Assembly: GCA_045105115.1 (NCBI GenBank)
Contig: JBGCDE010000187.1
Span: 1 to 5,067, forward strand
Source: JAUIET01 sp045105115
GTDB taxonomy: Bacteria; Pseudomonadota; Gammaproteobacteria; Pseudomonadales; JAUIET01
Length of the DNA stretch: 5,067 bases
Direction of reading: 5' to 3'
The notes beneath the pieces were generated by a model. The model did not search any database and was not told where the DNA came from. It saw nothing but the letters and a program-made list of their open reading frames with translations. The first letter of the stretch is position 1, and each line of letters opens with the position of its first letter. The translations under genes and the position numbers were made by a program. This document shows, one piece after another, positions 1 through 5,067 of this stretch.

Positions 1-1284
1 ACCACTGTTGAAACGCAGCAGTTTTCGCCGTTCGGCACGGCCGCACCTATTCCAGTAAAAGGTAACGCCTTGCCCTACCCTACAGGTGCCATCAGGCAGC
101 ATGACCGTGACGCAGATGCCTACTCTATCTACGGCCAGCTCACCATAAATATGTCTGACAGCTTCCGGGCTATTCTCGACCTTCGTTACACCGACGAAGA
201 TCAGGACTCCAATGCTTCCACACGCAATGTTGCATGGCAGACCCTGGATAATTGGGAAACGCCTACGCGGGACCTTACCCGAACGGCTGGCGAATATGCG
301 TTCACGCAAAATCGTTCAGACGACAGTTTTGACCCGTCACTAAGACTGCAATACAACATCTCAGACGACGCCATGGTATATGCAGTGTACGCTCGCGGGT
401 CGAAAGCCGGTGGCACCAAAGCAAATGACGGCGCCCTGGCGGGTGTTATGGCCGGCATTATTGCTGCCGAAGGCGATGCCTGGGCGCAACGATTTACCGG
501 CCTGCCAGCGGCTACCTTAACGCCGGCGTTCATCGGAACAAACGTAATAAACTTCCAGCAGGGTAATACCGTATTCGATTTTGAAGACGAAGAAGCGGAA
601 TCGTACGAAGTAGGTATTAAGTCTACGCTAGCCGATGGCGCTGTTTATCTGAACGCATCCCTGTTTACAACCGAGTACAAGAATCTTCAAACGTCTTCGT
701 ATAATGGCACCAACTTTGTAATTGGTAATGCCGGTCAAGCAACCATCGACGGCTTTGAAGTAGACTTGAGCTGGCAGGCCAGTGAAGGCCTGCGCCTGAA
801 CGCGGCGCTGTCGTATGTTGATGGGGAATACGATTCCTACGTAGGGGCTTCCTGTGTTATCGATGAAAACCTGTTGGCACTGAACGAAGACTGCAGCACT
901 GGCATTGGCAACAGAGGTGACAGGTCATTGGAAGATCAGGCCGGCGAGCCGCTGGAACGTTCTCCTGACCTTGAGTTCAACTTTAGCGCGCTGTGGGATA
1001 AAAAAATCGGTGACAACCTGATGATGAAAGTGGCTGGCTCCGTGTATCACTCCGGTGATTACTTCATACAGCCAACCCAAGAGCCTTATTCGCAACAATC
1101 TGCTTACACGAAGTACGATTTGCGTGTAGCGCTGGCAGCTGCAGACGAGTCTTGGGAAGTGGCTATTAACGGCCGTAACCTGGGCGATGAGCAAGTTATC
1201 AGCCACGCCTATCGCGTATTCAGCCGATTTAACACGCTAACCAAAGGACGCACTGTTAGTCTGGAAGGCACGCTACGCTTTTAA
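1..1284 (+). CDS. TonB-dependent outer-membrane receptor, C-terminal barrel part (5' truncated by window edge)
   Basis: Outer-membrane beta-barrel receptor that imports a ligand using TonB/ExbBD energy. The frame is open from base 1 without a stop, giving 427 visible residues. The TTG at 70 is an internal Leu codon, not a start; signal peptide, TonB box and plug domain must lie left of the window, since such receptors usually have about 700-800 residues. Family marks in visible numbering: alternating amphipathic strands, the YARGSKAGG segment (130-138) matching the usual Y-x-x-G-x-K-x-GG turn, the acidic run before ESYEVG (about 194-204), NLGDE near the end (393-397), and a C-terminal strand ending in the terminal Phe that outer-membrane proteins need for assembly. 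An unusually long Ala-rich stretch (139-193) and a Cys pair (285, 298) probably lie in surface loops. The barrel resembles the broad receptor group common in sphingomonads and marine gammaproteobacteria, whose substrates are mostly unknown; a siderophore role is possible but not shown. A terminator follows the stop codon. Confidence 0.93.
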   Translation, partial: TTVETQQFSPFGTAAPIPVKGNALPYPTGAIRQHDRDADAYSIYGQLTINMSDSFRAILDLRYTDEDQDSNASTRNVAWQTLDNWETPTRDLTRTAGEYAFTQNRSDDSFDPSLRLQYNISDDAMVYAVYARGSKAGGTKANDGALAGVMAGIIAAEGDAWAQRFTGLPAATLTPAFIGTNVINFQQGNTVFDFEDEEAESYEVGIKSTLADGAVYLNASLFTTEYKNLQTSSYNGTNFVIGNAGQATIDGFEVDLSWQASEGLRLNAALSYVDGEYDSYVGASCVIDENLLALNEDCSTGIGNRGDRSLEDQAGEPLERSPDLEFNFSALWDKKIGDNLMMKVAGSVYHSGDYFIQPTQEPYSQQSAYTKYDLRVALAAADESWEVAINGRNLGDEQVISHAYRVFSRFNTLTKGRTVSLEGTLRF

Positions 1285-1311
1285 ACTATTTCATTCCCAG
1301 TTCCTCGATTA

Positions 1312-1340
1312 GGTGCCGTTTAACGGCACCGGCTTTTTTT
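1312..1340 (+). terminator. Rho-independent terminator after the receptor gene
   Basis: The arms GGTGCCGT (1312-1319) and ACGGCACC (1323-1330) form a perfect 8-bp GC-rich stem around a 3-nt loop. GGC follows, then seven Ts (1334-1340). It starts 27 bases after the receptor stop codon and should end that transcript. The T-tract ends only 22 bases before the oxidoreductase ATG. The stem is symmetric, but the A-tract needed for efficient termination of opposite-strand transcription is absent, so it looks one-directional. Confidence 0.9.
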
Positions 1341-1362
1341 CAATACAACTGGTGCTGCACTT

Positions 1363-2340
1363 ATGAAGGCTGTTGTCTGTTCTGAATTTGCGCCGCTTGA
1401 TCACCTTAGCGTAAAAGACGTAGATTCCCCGGCACTGAAAAACGGGCAGGTTGGTATTGCTGTTCATGCCTGCGGTATTAACTTTCCCGACATACTAATG
1501 GTGCAAGGTAAGTACCAGGTAAAACCTGAACTGCCTTTTTATCCGGGTGGTGAGGTGGCAGGCGTTGTTAGCGAAGTTGCCAACGATGTAAAAGATATTC
1601 AGCTAGGGTCTAGAGTGATGGCAACCATCTTTTGGGGTGGGCTTGCCGAACAAGCCGTGGCCGCTGCCCATACTATTGTGCCCATCCCTGAACAGATGGA
1701 CTTTTTAACGGCCTCAGTCTTTCAGGGCGGCCATACCACTTCCTATTATGCATTAAAGCAATGTGGCCACCTCAAACCCGGTGAAACACTGTTGGTGCTA
1801 GGCGCTGCAGGAGGTGTTGGCCTGGCGGCTGTGCAGTTAGGCAAGGCGATGGGGGCCACTGTGATCGCCGCAGTCGGCAATGAGGCGAAGCAGCAATGTG
1901 TGCTGCAGCATGGTGCCGACTTCGCTATAAACTATAACGCTGAAGACCTGAAAGAACGAGCCAAGGAACTTACAAATGGCCGCGGCGCGGATGTTATTCT
2001 CGACCCGGTTGGCGGCGACGTATTTGATATTGCGTCGCGTTGCGTTAATAGCCAGGGGCGAATACTCATTGTTGGTTTTGCGAGCGGTCGAATACCGAAG
2101 TACTCAGTCAATCTAGCGCTACTAAAAAGCTGTTCTTTAATTGGCGTTAACTACCAGCATTTTTTTGCAACGGAACATGCGCAGGTTGAACAGAACTTTA
2201 AAGAGCTCATGCAGATGGTTGCACAAGAGAAGATTAAGCCGCATATCGATAAAGTGTTTTCTTTAGATGAATCTGTAAAAGCGCTGCAACATGTTGAGCA
2301 ACGCAAAGCGATAGGCAAAGTAGTTGTTTCTGTTTGCTAG
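1363..2340 (+). CDS. Zinc-independent NADPH:quinone oxidoreductase family protein (MDR superfamily)
   Basis: Complete 325-residue enzyme, the normal size for quinone oxidoreductase (QOR)-type medium-chain dehydrogenases/reductases. It is a soluble cytoplasmic protein expected to transfer hydride from NADPH to a quinone or an alpha,beta-unsaturated carbonyl or enoyl substrate. The N-terminal GroES-like domain has GINFPDILMVQGKY (38-51) and PGGEVAGVV (61-69). The Rossmann domain has GAAGGVG (147-153) for the dinucleotide, then HGADFAINY (183-191), GRGADVILDPVGG (206-218) and GRILIVGFASGRIP (232-245). The C-terminus IGKVVVSVC completes the catalytic fold. The catalytic zinc Cys of alcohol dehydrogenases is replaced (GIN-F-P-D), and there is no structural-zinc four-Cys lobe, so it should be metal-free. 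ATG 1363 is chosen because MKAVV is the conserved family start and no in-frame alternative lies just upstream; the ribosome site is weak (GGTG at 1351-1354). Physiological substrate unknown; crotonyl-CoA-reductase-like or 2-enal reductase activity is an alternative. Confidence 0.93.
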   Translation: MKAVVCSEFAPLDHLSVKDVDSPALKNGQVGIAVHACGINFPDILMVQGKYQVKPELPFYPGGEVAGVVSEVANDVKDIQLGSRVMATIFWGGLAEQAVAAAHTIVPIPEQMDFLTASVFQGGHTTSYYALKQCGHLKPGETLLVLGAAGGVGLAAVQLGKAMGATVIAAVGNEAKQQCVLQHGADFAINYNAEDLKERAKELTNGRGADVILDPVGGDVFDIASRCVNSQGRILIVGFASGRIPKYSVNLALLKSCSLIGVNYQHFFATEHAQVEQNFKELMQMVAQEKIKPHIDKVFSLDESVKALQHVEQRKAIGKVVVSVC

Positions 2341-2376
2341 CTAAGACCACTTAAAAAAATCAGCCAACTAAAGACA

Positions 2377-3726
2377 TCATTCATCCCATACTTCGGCCGC
2401 TTCTATTGCGGTTTCAACCTGTTTCAAACCTGACCATATAATTGCGATCGCCAACGGGCACAGTATCGCGGCGTTCAAAGCCAATGACTGAGCAATAGCG
2501 GCATCATCAGCAAACACATAGTCTGTTATTGCCGCAACCACAGTAGGCCCTAGCCCCAGGCCAATTAAATTCGCTACCAGAAAATAAAGTGCGGCCACTT
2601 GGCTTCGCATCTGGTTAGGAGTCATCAATTGCAACACCCCGCCCGCAATACCGCCCTGAAACGCCGAAAAGAACGTGGCAATCGAGAGACAAAGAATGCC
2701 CCAAAAAGGTGTAGACGCATAACCTAAGGCGATCATTGCTGGCAGCATGCACGCAGCAGACAATAGGATGACGCGCGAATACGCATCTTTGCGACCGCGC
2801 TCATACCACTTACCTGCCAGATAGCCACCCAGTAGCAAACCCACAGTTCCGCACAGCATCATGATCAAGCCAAAGGTAAAGCCTGCCTCACCACGATCAA
2901 AGCCGAATGTACGAATGAGATAGCTTGGGCCCCAAACATTGACGCCGAACACCACCATAATAAAGATCGACACGCCAATGACGTGCGTGCTCACGGCACG
3001 ACGCCGCTGCTTTAAAAACGCGAGCACTTCACTGATGGGAATTGCTTTAGTGCCAGTGTCACCCGCCATTTTTCCTTTGCGCTCGGGCTCTTTGACCGTA
3101 AACATCAACGCCGCTACCAGCAAGCCGGGCAGCCCCACCAACAGAAACGTGATTTGCCATCCATGCAAGGTACCAAGCAAGGGCAAGGTGATACTTCCAA
3201 GTGATTCGGCGTAGCTCACTACCTGGCCGCCAATCATGTACGCCAAGCCTGAGCCAAACGTAACACCCAGAGTAAATACGCTAAGTGCTATTGCGAGAGT
3301 ACGTTTTGGAAAATAGTCGGCCATCATTGAAAAGGCCGCTGGGGATAAAGTGGCCTCACCCACGCCAACACCCATACGTGCAAGAAAAAAGCCCCAGTAA
3401 CCCTTAGCCAATCCGCACATTGCAGTCATCAAACTCCAAAGCGCTATACCGCACGCTATTAATGTGCGCCTGCTTTTACTGTCGGCAATGCGCGCCAGCG
3501 GCAAGCCCATAATCGCGTAAAACAATGAAAAAGCGAAGCCAGCTAACAGACTGTATTGTGTGTCTGAAATATCAAACGTTGCGCGAATAGGTCCAACCAG
3601 CAAGCCAACAATCATTCGGTCGATAAACGAGAACGTTTGCGCCAGCATCAGCACAGAAACCACATACGATGGGTATATGCCTACCGAGCTTGTTTTCTTA
3701 TTCAATTGATCATCGCTGACTGACAT
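2377..3726 (-). CDS. MFS transporter, spinster-like family
   Basis: Complete inner-membrane secondary transporter of 449 residues with about 12 hydrophobic helices, the usual MFS size. Family marks: FSFIDRMIVG in helix 1 (32-41, charged D36-R37 in the membrane), a variant of MFS motif A in the helix 2-3 loop (GLPLARIADSKSRR, 74-87), and ARMGVGVGEATLSPAAFSMM (116-135) with R117 and E124 in helix 4, followed by a DYFPKRTLAIALSVF-type segment entering helix 5. These match spinster-like MFS proteins (eukaryotic relatives move sphingolipids or lysophospholipids; bacterial ones often sit in catabolic clusters). A basic central loop (about 211-245) separates the two halves. The start is ATG at 3726, not the in-frame TTG one codon upstream at 3729, because the Shine-Dalgarno sequence is 7 bases from the ATG but only 4 from the TTG. 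It overlaps the ligase stop by one base (TGATG), so both are one operon. Substrate and direction (uptake or efflux) cannot be told from sequence; a lipid-like or aromatic acid is plausible from context. Confidence 0.93.
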   Translation of the reverse strand: MSVSDDQLNKKTSSVGIYPSYVVSVLMLAQTFSFIDRMIVGLLVGPIRATFDISDTQYSLLAGFAFSLFYAIMGLPLARIADSKSRRTLIACGIALWSLMTAMCGLAKGYWGFFLARMGVGVGEATLSPAAFSMMADYFPKRTLAIALSVFTLGVTFGSGLAYMIGGQVVSYAESLGSITLPLLGTLHGWQITFLLVGLPGLLVAALMFTVKEPERKGKMAGDTGTKAIPISEVLAFLKQRRRAVSTHVIGVSIFIMVVFGVNVWGPSYLIRTFGFDRGEAGFTFGLIMMLCGTVGLLLGGYLAGKWYERGRKDAYSRVILLSAACMLPAMIALGYASTPFWGILCLSIATFFSAFQGGIAGGVLQLMTPNQMRSQVAALYFLVANLIGLGLGPTVVAAITDYVFADDAAIAQSLALNAAILCPLAIAIIWSGLKQVETAIEAAEVWDE

Positions 3727-3740
3727 CAAGAAACCTCTTT
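3724..3740 (-). promoter_or_regulatory. Coupled ribosome binding site and TGATG stop/start junction
   Basis: On the minus strand AAAGAGG (3740-3734) is a good Shine-Dalgarno sequence lying inside the last codons of the ligase (Lys-Glu-Val). Seven bases later comes TGATG (3728-3724), in which the ligase TGA and the transporter ATG share one A. This arrangement is typical of translational coupling, where ribosomes finishing the ligase re-initiate on the transporter. It also decides the transporter start in favour of ATG 3726. Confidence 0.85.
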
Positions 3741-5067
3741 GTTGTCTTTACTCGCAAGAAACGGCGCGCGCAAACTTCGCTTCAAAACCTTGCCGGTTGC
3801 ATTGCGCGGGAAATCACTCACTATTTCGTATTTTCTTGGAATTTTATACCCGGCGATTCGCGGGCGTAAAAAAGTTTCCAGTTCATCGGCCGTTGGCTTG
3901 GTATCCGGCCGCGGGATCACAAAGGCCATTAAAGCCTCACCCCATTTCTGATCAGGAATACCAATGATTGCCACGTCGTCTACGGTAGCGTGTTCGCGTA
4001 AGTGTTTTTCAATTTCGGCCGGGTAAACGTTTTCACCCCCGGTAACCACCATGTCTTTTATTCTATCCACCACATACAGATAGCCGTCTGAGTCAACGTA
4101 GCCAGCGTCCCCAGAGCGATACCAATCGCCTTCCAGCGCGTCTGCTGTTGCGTCTGGCAATTTCCAATAGCCAGTCATCAAACGTTTGCTCTTACACAGT
4201 ATTTCGCCGGTAGTAAGCGCGTTAACTTCATTGCCCTGCTCGTCAACAATCTTTATCTCTGCGTCACCCAGCACGGTTCCAGCAGAGGCCAGCAGCTTGC
4301 CGGCATCGTGCGTGCACTCTTCAGCGCCTAGATAAGTCATGCCGCCGCATGTTTCGGTACTGCCATACGACAAGGCAAATCCACAGCCAAACACCTGCTG
4401 CGCTTCTTTGAGCAGTTCAACCGATATTCCCGAGCCGGCAATCAACATAGTTTTCAGTGCACTGAAATCGTAATCCCGCACACCGGGCATGCGCAAAATA
4501 GCGTGAATGACGGCGGCGGGTACAGGTACCAGCGATATTCCACGCTCTATAATGACTTGCACTAATTCAGGTGGGCTGGTTTCCCGCAATATCTCGGCCC
4601 TGGCGCCCGCGTACAATGCGGCGATACACAGATTGGCAGCGGCTATATGAAACAACGGCATGGTGCCCAAAACGGCCGCGCCAGGTTCTTGCAAAAATGG
4701 CCATACACCAAGACCGGCGTCTGCAGCCGCCACCATCGCATAATGCGAAAGTTCTACGCCTTTGGGCCGCCCAGTCGTGCCACTGGTGTACATTTGTACC
4801 GCGCCATCTTCCGGCAGAACATTCTGCCCTATCGCTGATTCTTTTTGCGCGTCGCGCCACTGATAATATTCACCAGTGTCAGATTCGTCGATCACAATCA
4901 CCTTCTGCAACTTGGGCAATTGGCTACGAATCTGATCTATTTGTTCTGCATACTCACGCCCAACAAATAACACACGAGTTTCAGAATCATTCAACACATA
5001 CTCAATTTCGGGAAGTGCCAGGCGAAAATTAATCGTTACCAGAACAGCACCCGCTTTAACCGTGCCA
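3726..5067 (-). CDS. Acyl-CoA synthetase / AMP-forming ligase (N-terminus cut by window edge)
   Basis: Class I adenylate-forming enzyme that activates a carboxylic acid with ATP to an acyl-AMP and then to the CoA thioester. 446 residues are visible. The frame stays open from the GTG at 4997 to the right edge and reads AGAVLVTINFRL (fragment residues 5-16), a conserved family segment, so that GTG is internal and roughly 70 N-terminal residues are missing (family usually 510-550). Motifs in order: P-loop MYTSGTTGRPKG (92-103), PLFH (137-140), YGSTETCGG (234-242), YRSGD with the ATP-ribose-binding Asp (316-320), DRIKD (334-338), GENVYPAEIE (344-353) and, in the C-terminal subdomain, PRNATGKVLKR (420-430) with catalytic Lys426. 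All key residues are present, so the enzyme should be active. It resembles FadD-type medium/long-chain and steroid-acid ligases; the acid substrate is not predictable by eye. It is the upstream gene of a coupled operon with the MFS transporter, and the promoter lies outside the window. Confidence 0.94.
   Translation of the reverse strand, partial: GTVKAGAVLVTINFRLALPEIEYVLNDSETRVLFVGREYAEQIDQIRSQLPKLQKVIVIDESDTGEYYQWRDAQKESAIGQNVLPEDGAVQMYTSGTTGRPKGVELSHYAMVAAADAGLGVWPFLQEPGAAVLGTMPLFHIAAANLCIAALYAGARAEILRETSPPELVQVIIERGISLVPVPAAVIHAILRMPGVRDYDFSALKTMLIAGSGISVELLKEAQQVFGCGFALSYGSTETCGGMTYLGAEECTHDAGKLLASAGTVLGDAEIKIVDEQGNEVNALTTGEILCKSKRLMTGYWKLPDATADALEGDWYRSGDAGYVDSDGYLYVVDRIKDMVVTGGENVYPAEIEKHLREHATVDDVAIIGIPDQKWGEALMAFVIPRPDTKPTADELETFLRPRIAGYKIPRKYEIVSDFPRNATGKVLKRSLRAPFLASKDNKEVS

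Noticed and set aside
70..72. TTG at 70 as the start of the receptor gene
   Set aside because: The frame is open to base 1 and lacks signal peptide and plug, so the codon is an internal Leu of a gene that begins outside the window.
201..533. Minus-strand frames inside the receptor (201-533 and 925-1206)
   Set aside because: Opposite a well-supported receptor frame and without recognisable domain content or start signals.
2353..2371. Possible minus-strand terminator after the transporter (TTAG-TTGG-CTGA then T7)
   Set aside because: The stem is only 4 bp including a G-U pair, too weak to call as an intrinsic terminator on sequence alone.
2939..3214. 91-codon plus-strand frame inside the transporter region
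   Set aside because: Antisense to a clear MFS transmembrane protein, with no ribosome site or domain; a shadow frame.
4995..4997. GTG at 4997 as the ligase start
   Set aside because: Upstream in-frame sequence to the right edge encodes a conserved acyl-CoA synthetase segment (AGAVLVTINFRL), so the gene continues beyond the window.
4571..5032. 153-codon plus-strand open frame opposite the ligase
   Set aside because: Lies wholly antisense to a motif-complete ligase; its product has a low-complexity, Arg/Trp/His-rich composition with no recognisable domain. Treated as a shadow frame.

Overview
This window carries four protein-coding genes. Two are on the plus strand and two on the minus strand, converging at about 2341-2376. 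The first and last genes are cut by the window edges. The products are: the C-terminal barrel portion of an outer-membrane TonB-dependent receptor (1-1284, +); a complete zinc-independent NADPH:quinone oxidoreductase-like MDR enzyme (1363-2340, +); a complete MFS transporter of the spinster-like type (2377-3726, -); and most of an acyl-CoA synthetase (AMP-forming ligase) that runs off the right edge (3726-5067, -).

The receptor implies a Gram-negative (diderm) bacterium. Protein style and roughly balanced base composition fit a marine or aquatic proteobacterium, perhaps a gammaproteobacterium of the Cellvibrionales type or a sphingomonad relative. That placement is an inference by eye, not a measurement.

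Layout: the receptor ends at 1284 and is followed by a clear intrinsic terminator (8-bp perfect stem, 3-nt loop, seven Ts; 1312-1340). The oxidoreductase ATG lies only 22 bases past the T-tract. On the minus strand the ligase is upstream and the transporter downstream. Their junction is a TGATG stop/start overlap, with a good Shine-Dalgarno sequence inside the last ligase codons, so the two are almost certainly one translationally coupled operon whose promoter lies beyond the right edge. Only 36 bases separate the convergent gene ends. No stretch of 300 bases or more lacks a gene.

Taken together, the set (outer-membrane uptake, inner-membrane transport, CoA activation, enone/quinone reduction) looks like part of an accessory catabolic locus for a hydrophobic carboxylic acid such as a lipid, steroid side-chain, terpenoid or aromatic acid. 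The substrate cannot be read from the sequence. I saw no RNA genes, CRISPR arrays, insertion sequences or other mobile-element signatures, and nothing that amounts to a clearly new system. The findings below are modest.
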